From Anaerolineaceae bacterium (lineage in GTDB: Bacteria; Chloroflexota; Anaerolineae; Anaerolineales; Anaerolineaceae), in assembly GCA_003446605.1 (NCBI GenBank), contig DMDF01000034.1, positions 1 to 34,652 on the forward strand: DNA of 34,652 nt, read 5' to 3'. Below the pieces are notes generated by a model. That model worked only from the letters and a program-made list of their open reading frames with translations, ran no database searches and had not been told where the DNA came from. How positions within the stretch are numbered: position 1 is the first letter of the stretch; every line of letters begins with the position of its first letter. The position numbers and the translations under genes are program-made. Shown here one piece after another: positions 15,960-23,970 of this stretch.

Positions 15960-17439
15960 ACGTTCTTCAGGTATTCTTTTACACGTGAGCAGTTTACCAG
16001 GGTCAGACGGGATTGGTGATTTTGGAGATTCCGCCTACGCTTTTGTGGAATTCCTGGCAGCTACAAACACAAAATTCTGGCAGGTTCTTCCCCTTAATCC
16101 AACCGGGTACGGGAATTCCCCTTATCAGGGACTTTCAGCGTCTGCAGGAAACCCTCTTTTCATTTCATTGGATGATTTGGTTGAACTGAAACTACTATCC
16201 CCTTCCGATTTATCAAAGCGCCCTCACTTTCCACGCACAAAAGTGAATTTTGGAATGGTAATACCCTGGAAAATGGAAAAATTACATAAAGCCTTCTTGA
16301 ATTTCGAACAATCACAATCACCCGACCTTTCAAAACAATTCAAAGCTTTTTGCAGCGCGCAAACAAACTGGTTGGATGACTTTGCTCTTTTCATGACCAT
16401 CAAAGACCAGCATGATCTGCGAGCATGGGATACCTGGTCGGATGGGCTGCGTTTTCGTGATCCAGTCGCTCTACGTAAGTTTGAAAAAGAAAACAGGACT
16501 GCTGTTGAAGAACAAAAATTTTTCCAGTTCATTTTTTTCCAACAATGGAAGAAATTAAAAAAGTTTGCAAACGACAAAGGAATCCAGATCATTGGGGATA
16601 TTCCTATTTTTGTAGGATATGATTGTGCAGATACCTGGACACATCCCGATCTTTTTTATTTTGATAAAGAATACAAACCAACGGTCGTCGCAGGGGTTCC
16701 ACCAGATTTCTTCTCGCGTACCGGTCAATTATGGGGAAACCCGCTCTATGATTGGAAAAAACATAAGAGCAGCAATTATGCCTGGTGGATCGAACGCATC
16801 CAGAATACACTGGATATGGTCGATATCATCCGTCTGGATCATTTCCGTGGCTTTGCCGGATACTATGAAATTCCTGCCGGTTCAAAAACAGCTGAAATCG
16901 GAAAATGGGTAAAAGGACCTGGAAATTCCCTTTTTAATGCCTTGTACAAGCATTTTGGAGACCTGCCTTTCATCGCGGAGGATCTGGGAGTGATGACACC
17001 GGATGTGGTGGAATTGCGAGAACGCTATCAACTGCCTGGAATGAAGATCGTGCAGTTTGGTTTTAACCCTAATCCCGAAGTAGATTTCCAACCTCATCAC
17101 CTGACGCGTAATTCCGTCGCCTACACCGGTACGCATGATAACGAAACGGTGAAAGGTTGGTTCAATTCACTGCCAGCTGACGCCAAAGCGTATTTTAAAG
17201 CGTATGTAGGAAATACCAAAGAATCCCCTTCAAAAGCGATGGTACGCTTGCTGTGGCAATCGGTATCCGTCTTTGCAATTGCGCCCATGCAGGATTTGCT
17301 TGATCTTGGTAATGAAGCCAGGATGAACTTTCCCGGCACGCTGGGTAATAACTGGGAATGGAAACTCGACAAGAAATGGGATTCTGCGCGCCTGAGGAAA
17401 TGGTTGGCTGAATTCAATCATCTTTACTCAAGAGACTGA
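15949..17439 (+). CDS. malQ: 4-alpha-glucanotransferase (amylomaltase, GH77)
   Basis: Moves maltodextrin segments between glucan chains. Homology starts at MEFKRSSGILLHVSSLPGSD, so I use the ATG at 15949 (496 residues), inside the end of glgC, with AAAGGA upstream. The frame is open another 18 codons. GH77 signatures are present: PTGYGNSPYQGLSASAGNP, GDIPIFVGYDCADTW, VAGVPPDFFSRTGQLWGNPL, then the nucleophile line DIIRLDHFRGFAGYYE (Asp in RLDHF), the acid/base FIAEDLG and the stabiliser YTGTHDNET. It ends the glgA-glgC-malQ cluster and runs 16 bases into the convergent transporter gene. Confidence 0.95.
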   Translation: MEFKRSSGILLHVSSLPGSDGIGDFGDSAYAFVEFLAATNTKFWQVLPLNPTGYGNSPYQGLSASAGNPLFISLDDLVELKLLSPSDLSKRPHFPRTKVNFGMVIPWKMEKLHKAFLNFEQSQSPDLSKQFKAFCSAQTNWLDDFALFMTIKDQHDLRAWDTWSDGLRFRDPVALRKFEKENRTAVEEQKFFQFIFFQQWKKLKKFANDKGIQIIGDIPIFVGYDCADTWTHPDLFYFDKEYKPTVVAGVPPDFFSRTGQLWGNPLYDWKKHKSSNYAWWIERIQNTLDMVDIIRLDHFRGFAGYYEIPAGSKTAEIGKWVKGPGNSLFNALYKHFGDLPFIAEDLGVMTPDVVELRERYQLPGMKIVQFGFNPNPEVDFQPHHLTRNSVAYTGTHDNETVKGWFNSLPADAKAYFKAYVGNTKESPSKAMVRLLWQSVSVFAIAPMQDLLDLGNEARMNFPGTLGNNWEWKLDKKWDSARLRKWLAEFNHLYSRD

Positions 17440-18335
17440 TCTGCTATTTCCCGCTTGTCAAGAAACGCCAACAAAATTCCGACGATCACGAAGATTCCAC
17501 CTGCTAGGTCAAAGGGACCTGGTTTTTCTGCAAGAAATAACCATGCTAGGATAATAGATCCGATCGGTTCACCTAACAGAGCAATGGATGCATACACTAC
17601 CGGCATCTGACGCACTGCTCTATTGAAAAGAGTATGACCGATCACCTGCGGGATTAAAGCTAATAACAGAACCCAAAATAATCCTTCCATGGAGAATTCT
17701 TGTATGGTTTGCAGATCAGGAATGGAGAACAGAATCGCCACAACTGCAGCTATGCCGTATACCATAAAAACATAACTGCGTAGCGGTATGGCATTTCGCA
17801 CATCTCGTCCGATCATAGTATAAGCGGCTGCCATCCAAGCGCCGCATAATGCCAGCAAATTACCCGATAAGCTTTGTGTTGATAATTGTTGACCAGAGTC
17901 ACTAGATGGACCCCAAAATAAAATGACGATCCCCAACATCGCGACGATCAATCCCACTGCCACCCCACGAGCGACCTTCTCTTTAAGAAGTAAGGGGGAT
18001 AATAATGCTACCCAGATTGGTGTTGTCGTTACCAAGATGACTGAACTAGCTATACTTGTCATTTCCAGCGAACGGATCCATACCAGAAAATGGATTCCAA
18101 GAAAAACGCCCGCCAGCATAATGCGTATTTTTTTGGATCGATCCAGTTCAGAATAATCCCGTATCGCTTTTTTAGCACTAAAAGGAGCCAAAATAATGGT
18201 GGCAAAAGCCAAACGACCTGCGGCTATCACAGTCGAAGGCAAGGTAATCTGAGCGTTTCGGATGAATATAGATGCTGTGGATACTGCTAGAATCCCAATG
18301 AACAACATCAAGGTTGATTTATTAAGAGTTCTCAT
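17424..18335 (-). CDS. EamA/DMT-family transporter
   Basis: 303 residues from the ATG at 18335. The open frame goes to 18398, but the extra 21 residues do not look like a transporter start. The protein is a typical ten-helix drug/metabolite transporter made of two EamA repeats: the first repeat begins LMLFIGILAVSTASIFIRNA, and the second begins near NLLALCGAWMAAAYTMIGRD and ends with LGEPIGSIILAWLFLAEKPG. It is located in the cytoplasmic membrane. The substrate cannot be inferred. No good ribosome binding site precedes the start. The gene is divergent from the sod gene, with 77 bases between them, and its end overlaps malQ by 16 bases. Confidence 0.9.
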   Translation of the reverse strand: MRTLNKSTLMLFIGILAVSTASIFIRNAQITLPSTVIAAGRLAFATIILAPFSAKKAIRDYSELDRSKKIRIMLAGVFLGIHFLVWIRSLEMTSIASSVILVTTTPIWVALLSPLLLKEKVARGVAVGLIVAMLGIVILFWGPSSDSGQQLSTQSLSGNLLALCGAWMAAAYTMIGRDVRNAIPLRSYVFMVYGIAAVVAILFSIPDLQTIQEFSMEGLFWVLLLALIPQVIGHTLFNRAVRQMPVVYASIALLGEPIGSIILAWLFLAEKPGPFDLAGGIFVIVGILLAFLDKREIADQSLE

Positions 18336-18412
18336 ATATTTTTTCAATTTTATTTGGACTATATTTATCCAAAATAAACAAGTACAATTAAATTGCAAAC
18401 AAGGAGGAAAAG

Positions 18413-19033
18413 ATGTCTTTTATTTTACCTGAACTTCCCTATGCGTACGATGCTTTAGAGCCCTATATGGACGCAAAAACCATGGAAATTCACCACGGTA
18501 AACATCATGCTGGCTACACAAAAAATTTAAATGCAGCGCTTGAAAAAAACCCGGAATTTTTCGATCTCCCGATCGAAGAAATCTTATTCAAATTGAATGA
18601 TGTGCCGGAAGAAATTCGCACTGCAGTACGTAATAATGGCGGCGGATATTACCACCATAATTTATGGTGGGTGCAGTTTGCCTCCAATGCTGGTGGAGAA
18701 CCCGGTGGTGAATTGGCAGCAGCCATCAATAACACCTTTGGTGATTTCAACAGCTTTAAAGAACAGGTTACAAAAGCCGCTATGGGACGATTTGGCAGTG
18801 GCTGGGCTTGGTTGAGCAAACGCGGTGATGGTACCCTGATCATCCATTCCACCCCCAACCAGGATTCACCCCTTTCTCAGGGATTAATCCCTCTGCTAGG
18901 TATCGATGTATGGGAACATGCTTATTATCTGAAATACCAGAATCGCCGTAATGAATTCATTGACGCATTTTGGAATGTCGTGAAATGGGATGAAATCGAA
19001 CGTAGATTCCTTGAAGAAAAATTACCCGAATAA
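18413..19033 (+). CDS. Superoxide dismutase (Mn/Fe family)
   Basis: 206 residues, preceded by a strong AAGGAGG. Converts superoxide to oxygen and hydrogen peroxide in the cytoplasm. Metal ligands can be placed at H27 (EIHHGKHH), H82 (GGYYHHNLWW), D165 and H169 (GIDVWEHAYY). The second-shell glutamine sits in the C-terminal half (NQDSPL), with no glutamine at the N-terminal position. That is the pattern of manganese or cambialistic enzymes rather than strict iron enzymes. MGRFGSGWAWL is the other family line. No signal peptide is present. The gene is monocistronic and ends at the hairpin at 19049-19081. In an otherwise anaerobe-rich lineage it implies at least some oxygen exposure. Confidence 0.95.
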   Translation: MSFILPELPYAYDALEPYMDAKTMEIHHGKHHAGYTKNLNAALEKNPEFFDLPIEEILFKLNDVPEEIRTAVRNNGGGYYHHNLWWVQFASNAGGEPGGELAAAINNTFGDFNSFKEQVTKAAMGRFGSGWAWLSKRGDGTLIIHSTPNQDSPLSQGLIPLLGIDVWEHAYYLKYQNRRNEFIDAFWNVVKWDEIERRFLEEKLPE

Positions 19034-19048
19034 CTAGTATGGAAGAGG

Positions 19049-19081
19049 AAGAAGGAGTAGCCCGACTACTCCTTCTTTTTT
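19049..19081. terminator. Terminator between the sod gene and ppgK
   Basis: AAGAAGGAGTAG (19049-19060) and CTACTCCTTCTT (19066-19077) form a perfect 12-base-pair stem around the loop CCCGA, followed by a run of T. The minus-strand ppgK gene stops inside the right arm, so the hairpin can serve both convergent genes. Confidence 0.88.
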
Positions 19082-19821
19082 CTTGCCAGTTCAGCATACC
19101 AAGCAGCCCCGACGATGCCTGCCAGGTTCAATTGTTCAGCCGGCAGTAATTTTGCAGAAACCTTCAGATGAGGAAAAAATTTCTCGTGGTGTTTACTGGC
19201 ACCTCCACCCACAATGATCACATCCGGGCTAAAAAGAAATTCCAGCTCATCCAGATATTCCTGCAGCAAAACAGCCCACTTCTTCCAACTCAATTCTTTT
19301 TTCTGCCTGACCGCATCCGAAGCGCGTTTCTCCGCGATCTTTCCCCTGATCTTGAGGTGCCCCAATTCAGTATTGGGCAACAATTCCCCCCGCACAAAGA
19401 TTGCAGAACCAATCCCGGTACCCAGAGTAAGAACGATGACTATATCTTTTTGGAACGCTCTTCCGGCGCCAAACTGCATTTCAGCGTAACCGGCTGCATC
19501 AGCATCATTAATCGTATATGCCATCAGCCCCGTTCGTTTGGCGACCAATTCATTCACATCCAAACCGATCCATTTATCACTGATATTCGCCGCTGTAAGT
19601 GCTTTTCCTTTTTTAACTACTGCAGGGAAACCGATCCCTATATTCCCATTCCATTGCATTTCTGCCACCAGTTCCGCAATGAGTTCGACGGCTTTTTCCG
19701 GTTTGACTTTGTCGTCGGTAGCAAACCGTATGCGCTCACTGATCAGCTCCCCTTTGCGAGTATCAACCAGGGCTCCTTTGATTCCTGATCCTCCAACATC
19801 AACTCCCAGAACTTTTGCCAT
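19066..19821 (-). CDS. ppgK: Polyphosphate glucokinase-like ROK kinase
   Basis: 251 residues from the ATG at 19821, directly preceded by GGAGGAG, so the longer frame start at 19839 is not used. Phosphorylates glucose to glucose 6-phosphate. The N-terminal phosphate loop is VLGVDVGGSGIKGALVD, followed by GIGFPAVV, INDADAAGYAEMQFGAG, LTLGTGIGSAIFV and PNTELGHLKIRGK. The combination NTELGH plus the compact C-terminus (VGGGASKHHEKFF) follows polyphosphate-using glucokinases of actinobacteria more than ATP-only ROK kinases. The typical zinc cysteines of ROK repressors are missing. It is last in the ruvX-mltG-ppgK run, and its ribosome binding site overlaps the mltG stop. The phosphoryl donor is inferred. 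Confidence 0.82.
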   Translation of the reverse strand: MAKVLGVDVGGSGIKGALVDTRKGELISERIRFATDDKVKPEKAVELIAELVAEMQWNGNIGIGFPAVVKKGKALTAANISDKWIGLDVNELVAKRTGLMAYTINDADAAGYAEMQFGAGRAFQKDIVIVLTLGTGIGSAIFVRGELLPNTELGHLKIRGKIAEKRASDAVRQKKELSWKKWAVLLQEYLDELEFLFSPDVIIVGGGASKHHEKFFPHLKVSAKLLPAEQLNLAGIVGAAWYAELARKKKE

Positions 19822-19829
19822 TTCTCCTC

Positions 19830-20957
19830 CTACGGACAAGCATTCGATTGATGTTCAGCATAATCCCGTGCAAAAACATGGTATCCACTACCATCGCAAG
19901 CTGAACGAAAGTAATAGAAATCCGATTGCAGCGGCATCGCAATGGCAATCAAACTATCCACATTAACCGCACAGATGGGTGTGGGTGGAAGACCATTGTA
20001 GATATATGTATTATATAAAGAATCCACCTGAAGGTCTGTACTAGTGAGAGGAACTTTCCACCAGCCCGCTGCTCCTTCTTGCTGCGCGATTGCATATTGC
20101 ACAGTTGGATCACTTTGCAGCGGCATACCAATTTTTAAGCGATTGAGGAATACCGCTGCAATCATGTTCTTTTCTTCCGCTCGAACCGCTTCCCGTTCTA
20201 CAATAGATGCCAGAGTAACTGCCTGATATGCATCCAGACCCTGCTCAGCAAACGCATTCAGCACTTCGGGAGTAAATTGTGCGGCAGTTTGATCAATCAT
20301 GTACTGTACGAATTCAATAACTGTGGATGACCGCAATATTTCATATTCCCCGGCTAAGATCAGCCCTTCGAGATTCGGTACATTTTGGAAAATAGCTGGT
20401 AACATGATCCCTTCTTTTGTTTCGTAGATCCGCATCAGATCCTCCGCCGTGAAATTCAACCCGGATGTGGCGATCAGACCAGCAATTTCTTCAAATCGCA
20501 TTCCTGGCAGAACCGCAAAGGTCACATCCAACGGGGTGGGGTCGATCATGGTAGCTGCCATTTCAACAGGTGTCTGCGCGCGAGAAAAAATGTATGTACC
20601 GCTCTGTAATGTGCGATCGTAGCCTTTATATATCAGGTAAGTCAGAAAAGCTGTTTCATCCGGGATGAGCCCTGCATTTGCCAAATTTTGACTGACCTGC
20701 ATGGCTGAATCACCTATCACAATATCAAATTCCTGGGATTCCTGTAAATTTGAATCCATTGGTCGTGTAAGTTCCTTATGATGGAGATACAGATTGAGAG
20801 CATATTTATCGGTTTGGAGAACGGATAAGGAGAAATCTGGCTGCCCAAACAGATCGACGGTCAAGCGCGGAATCCACAAGAAAAAAGCACATAGAATCAC
20901 GCCAAGCAAAACAATGCCCAGGAGAACAACCACTAGCCCCGTATGTTTTTTTTTCAT
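19830..20957 (-). CDS. mltG: Endolytic transglycosylase MltG
   Basis: 375 residues. Cleaves nascent glycan strands at the outer face of the membrane and helps end peptidoglycan polymerisation. A Lys-rich start and one hydrophobic helix (LVVVLLGIVLLGVILCAFFL) anchor the protein, followed by a LysM-like region (about 78-130) and the YceG catalytic domain. The catalytic glutamate is E254 in LASIVEREA. Other family lines are RLKIGMPLQSDPTVQYA, YNTYIYNGLPPTPI and YYFRSACDGSGYHVFARDY. The start lies four bases after ruvX, with GGAG about eleven bases upstream. RuvX-MltG adjacency is common in several bacterial groups, which supports both calls. Confidence 0.95.
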   Translation of the reverse strand: MKKKHTGLVVVLLGIVLLGVILCAFFLWIPRLTVDLFGQPDFSLSVLQTDKYALNLYLHHKELTRPMDSNLQESQEFDIVIGDSAMQVSQNLANAGLIPDETAFLTYLIYKGYDRTLQSGTYIFSRAQTPVEMAATMIDPTPLDVTFAVLPGMRFEEIAGLIATSGLNFTAEDLMRIYETKEGIMLPAIFQNVPNLEGLILAGEYEILRSSTVIEFVQYMIDQTAAQFTPEVLNAFAEQGLDAYQAVTLASIVEREAVRAEEKNMIAAVFLNRLKIGMPLQSDPTVQYAIAQQEGAAGWWKVPLTSTDLQVDSLYNTYIYNGLPPTPICAVNVDSLIAIAMPLQSDFYYFRSACDGSGYHVFARDYAEHQSNACP

Positions 20958-20961
20958 GGCT

Positions 20962-21387
20962 TTAGACTCCGTGTTCGCAAAGAAAATCGAGGTAGGATTG
21001 CAGCAGGATGCAGGCAGCTACATCGTCCAGATGTCCCTGCCGGTGTTTACGCCGCACACCCATTTCCCGGCGCGATTGCTGCGCAGCCCGGGTGGTGCCT
21101 GTTTCATCCCAGTATTGGACAGGAATCGAGATGCTATTTTTCAATGCCTCTCCTAGGCGCAGCGCTTTCCGTCCAGAAAAAGTCGCTTCGCCATCCTCAT
21201 CCTGGCTGACACCGATAATTATTTCCCCAATTTCTTGCTCACGGCACAGCCCGGCTATTTTTTCGGCACTCTCTTGATAGGATGTATGCTGGATGATACA
21301 AAAAGGGCGCGAGATTGTTCCACTCGGGTCCGAAATGGCGACCCCAATATGCTTTTCTCCAGGGTCTATACCCAGATACCGTTTCAT
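20962..21387 (-). CDS. ruvX: Putative Holliday junction resolvase, YqgF/RuvX family
   Basis: Homology begins at MKRYLGIDPGEKHIGVAISD, so I use the ATG at 21387 (141 residues, the usual length). The frame is open to 21450, and an ATG at 21405 is possible, but none of the starts has a clear ribosome binding site. The RNase H-like fold is shown by the first aspartate in GIDPG, by EIIIGVSQDEDG, by QYWDETGTTRAA, and by the closing HLDDVAACILLQSYLD. Members process 5' pre-16S rRNA ends (YqgF) and are also described as junction resolvases. It opens the ruvX-mltG-ppgK operon, divergent from the lipoprotein gene at 21556. Confidence 0.9.
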   Translation of the reverse strand: MKRYLGIDPGEKHIGVAISDPSGTISRPFCIIQHTSYQESAEKIAGLCREQEIGEIIIGVSQDEDGEATFSGRKALRLGEALKNSISIPVQYWDETGTTRAAQQSRREMGVRRKHRQGHLDDVAACILLQSYLDFLCEHGV

Positions 21388-21498
21388 TGAATTGTTTTTT
21401 ACCATTACATTCTCTGGCATTATACAATACAACCTGCCACAGTAACCCAAAATCGTATAAGATAATATGTGTCTGATTCATCTTAAATTTATCCCATA

Positions 21499-21528
21499 TT
21501 GGTACTTTTGGGTTAGATTTACTATAAT
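21499..21528 (+). promoter_or_regulatory. Candidate promoter of the lipoprotein-msrPQ-helicase-recJ run
   Basis: TTGGTA at 21499-21504 and TATAAT at 21523-21528 are 18 bases apart, 27 bases ahead of the first ATG. It is the only convincing promoter I see before the ten-kilobase plus-strand gene run that ends at 31441. Confidence 0.45.
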
Positions 21529-21555
21529 TAAGGCAATAAGAAGAAAGTGGTAAAA

Positions 21556-22365
21556 ATGAGAAAAATTTGGATTTTCCTACTTTTATTAATGTTGATGACC
21601 GCCTGCAACTTTCCCCTCTCGCAGGATAATAATTTTGACGATAGAGTATCTACACAGGCAGCCTTGGCATTTACCCAAACAGCCATGCAAAACCAGTATG
21701 CCATCTCCACCATCACGCTTCAGCCAACCTCCTCCGCTCCTACCGTCACTCCAACCAGTGAACACGCCAATCCTAAAAATGATCTGGGGAATGCTACCTG
21801 GACAGATCCGATCAACAGCGGCAGTAGTTTTGGGCTGGGTAATGATGTTGAGACGATCGAAGGTACCAACGCTTCTGTATGGGTAGAAAACGGTGCTTTT
21901 CACTTGTATCGCTCCTCTGCATCGGGCGGGTACATCTGGTATTGTTCTTACCCCAATATTTCCGATTTCTATCTTGAAGCTAAATTTACCGTCCAGAACT
22001 GCAATGGGAGTGATGAATACGGTCTCACCTTCCGCAAACCTGATTTTGGAGATAAGACCGGTTATTATTTCGCGGTCACCTGCGATGGAACGTTCAATCT
22101 AATGCGCTGGATCAACGGTGATTCCACCCTGTTAGGAGAATGGACTTCCAGCGACCTGTTTAATAAAGGAACTGATGCTACCAACACCCTGGGAGTTTGG
22201 GCGGAAGGGAATCTCTTCAAATTGTACATTAACGATCAATTCGCTGCCGAGTTCACGGATAAATCTGCAATACGATCAGGATACTTTGGTCTTTACAGCA
22301 ACCCGCAACAAACAGCCGGTTTGACCGTTCTCATGGATGAAGTATCCTACTGGAATTTGCCTTAA
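21556..22365 (+). CDS. Lipoprotein with C-terminal jelly-roll (LamG/DUF1080-like) domain
   Basis: 269 residues from the ATG at 21556 (a GTG three codons earlier is also in frame). The signal IWIFLLLLMLMTAC ends in a lipobox, so the protein should be lipidated on the outer membrane face. Next is a Gln/Thr-rich stretch and a Pro/Thr/Ser linker (PTSSAPTVTPTSE). From about residue 75 the sequence looks like a concanavalin-like beta sandwich: FYLEAKFTVQNCNGSDEYGL, YYFAVTCDGTFNLMRWINGD, GVWAEGNLFKLYINDQFAAE, SGYFGLYSNP. Such domains bind or act on carbohydrates or serve as adhesion modules. No catalytic residues can be named. It is the first gene of the run, 19 bases before msrP. Confidence 0.75.
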   Translation: MRKIWIFLLLLMLMTACNFPLSQDNNFDDRVSTQAALAFTQTAMQNQYAISTITLQPTSSAPTVTPTSEHANPKNDLGNATWTDPINSGSSFGLGNDVETIEGTNASVWVENGAFHLYRSSASGGYIWYCSYPNISDFYLEAKFTVQNCNGSDEYGLTFRKPDFGDKTGYYFAVTCDGTFNLMRWINGDSTLLGEWTSSDLFNKGTDATNTLGVWAEGNLFKLYINDQFAAEFTDKSAIRSGYFGLYSNPQQTAGLTVLMDEVSYWNLP

Positions 22366-22384
22366 AAGTATTGAGAAAGGGAAA

Positions 22385-23326
22385 ATGATGGTTGAAAAGA
22401 AAAAACCGGATGAAATTACTCCGCAGGAATTGTATCAATCGCGGCGTACATTCCTTAAAACCAGCCTCACCATCACATCTGCCGCTGCATTACTGGCTGC
22501 CTGTAAACCAACCGCTGTGGAAACTATTCCAACTGCTGCCGCAATCCCATCAGAACTGGTAGATGAACTGGGTAGTTCTGCCACACTGGAAGAGGATATC
22601 ACCGGGTTCACCAATTACTATGAGTTTTCTTCTAATAAATTGAAACCCACTGAACTCGCCCAGGATTTTATTACCAGCCCCTGGACCGTTCAAATTGGAG
22701 GGTTGGTGGAAAATCCTCAAGAAATCCTTGTGGAGGAACTTATCGCACGGTATTCAACCGTTGAAAGAGTTTACCGCATGCGTTGTGTGGAGGGTTGGTC
22801 CATGGTGATCCCCTGGCAGGGATTCTTACTTAAGGATTTGGTGGAAGATGTTAAACCCACCAAGGATGCGGTTTATGTCCGTTTTGAAGGGACATTTGAT
22901 CCCGAGCAGATGCCCGGGCAGCAATATTCTACCTATCCCTGGCCGTATGTGGAGGGGTTGCGTCTGGATGAAGCCATGCACGACCTCACTCTTCTGGCAA
23001 CTGGTATTTATGGAAAAGACCTGACCCCCCAAAACGGCGCCCCGATCCGACTGGTGGTACCATGGAAATATGGCTTTAAGTCCATCAAAGCGATCCGCAA
23101 GATCGATTTCGTGGAGGAGATGCCAACTTCATTATGGATGGCACTATCTTCGCGCGAATATGGATTTTATGCCAATGTCAATCCAAATGTACCCCACCCC
23201 CGCTGGTCACAAGCCAGCGAACAGCGCATAGGGGAATCCGGAAGACGTGACACCCTGATGTTCAACGGCTATGAGCAAGAAGTACAGGACCTGTACACTG
23301 GCATGGATCTCACAGTTAATTTCTGA
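22385..23326 (+). CDS. msrP: Protein-methionine-sulfoxide reductase catalytic subunit (sulfite-oxidase fold)
   Basis: 313 residues from the ATG at 22385, after GAAAGGG. Reduces methionine sulfoxide in extracytoplasmic proteins with a molybdopterin cofactor. A twin-arginine signal (SRRTFLK at 19-25) is followed by a hydrophobic stretch ending LLAAC, so Cys40 may be lipidated. The molybdenum-ligand cysteine is C134 in YRMRCVEGWSMVIPWQGF. Other family lines are YPWPYVEGLRLDEAM and GAPIRLVVPWKYGFKSIKAI. The last base overlaps the msrQ start (TGATG), and the two subunits form the usual MsrPQ pair. MsrQ feeds electrons from the quinone pool. Confidence 0.94.
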   Translation: MMVEKKKPDEITPQELYQSRRTFLKTSLTITSAAALLAACKPTAVETIPTAAAIPSELVDELGSSATLEEDITGFTNYYEFSSNKLKPTELAQDFITSPWTVQIGGLVENPQEILVEELIARYSTVERVYRMRCVEGWSMVIPWQGFLLKDLVEDVKPTKDAVYVRFEGTFDPEQMPGQQYSTYPWPYVEGLRLDEAMHDLTLLATGIYGKDLTPQNGAPIRLVVPWKYGFKSIKAIRKIDFVEEMPTSLWMALSSREYGFYANVNPNVPHPRWSQASEQRIGESGRRDTLMFNGYEQEVQDLYTGMDLTVNF

Positions 23327-23958
23327 TGAAACGACCCTCAAAGATCAAGCTCATCGCGTGGGTAGCTTCCATTTTGCCAGCTGGTTGGTTTATTATTAAC
23401 TATGCGCTAGGCGCTTACAACCCTTATCCCACTTTGTTCCTTACCCAGTTTGCAGGTAAAACTGCCATCGTCTTTTTACTACTCTCACTGGCTTGTACAC
23501 CCCTGCGCAATATCTTCTCATGCAGCAGTTTAAACCAACCCCGAAAGGTGTTCGGTCTAGCTTCCTTTTATTATGCGCTGGCACATGCCCTTACCTTCCT
23601 GGTGCTGGACTACCATTTGAAATGGAACTGGCTGCTCCCTGAATTTCAAAACAAACCTTATTTGCTGCTCGGATTGGCTGCCCTGCTGCTTCTACTGGTG
23701 CTGGCACTCACTTCCATCAGATCATTCCAGAAAAGAACTGCTGATCTGTGGATCAAGATCCATCGTTGGGTGTACCCAACAACGCTGTTAGTGTTGATCC
23801 ATCAATATTTTGCGATCAAGGGAGATAAACGAACTGCCATTCTGTATCTGGTCATTTTTGGAATATTGATGATTCTCAGGGTCCCTTTTATTAAATCCAA
23901 GGTTAGAATAAAAAGGGAGGACAGCTTTCAAAAAATCAACCGTTGGTTGCTGTCCTGA
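23326..23958 (+). CDS. msrQ: MsrPQ heme-binding membrane subunit
   Basis: 210 residues with about six membrane helices and the ferric-reductase-like heme-binding pattern. Candidate heme histidines lie in YALAHALTF, KIHRWVYP and VLIHQYFA. The arginine-containing TPLRNIFSC and RKVFGLASFYYALAHAL lines are typical of YedZ/MsrQ proteins. It passes electrons across the cytoplasmic membrane to MsrP. The start ATG overlaps the msrP stop, giving strict translational coupling. The end lies 12 bases before the helicase-like gene at 23971, with no terminator in between, so read-through into the repair genes is expected. Confidence 0.93.
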   Translation: MKRPSKIKLIAWVASILPAGWFIINYALGAYNPYPTLFLTQFAGKTAIVFLLLSLACTPLRNIFSCSSLNQPRKVFGLASFYYALAHALTFLVLDYHLKWNWLLPEFQNKPYLLLGLAALLLLLVLALTSIRSFQKRTADLWIKIHRWVYPTTLLVLIHQYFAIKGDKRTAILYLVIFGILMILRVPFIKSKVRIKREDSFQKINRWLLS

Positions 23959-23970
23959 TGAAAAAATTCG

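Noticed and set aside
19168..19788. A 206-codon open frame on the plus strand opposite ppgK
   Set aside because: It mirrors the conserved kinase gene, its translation is compositionally odd with no recognisable motif, and the kinase frame explains the region.
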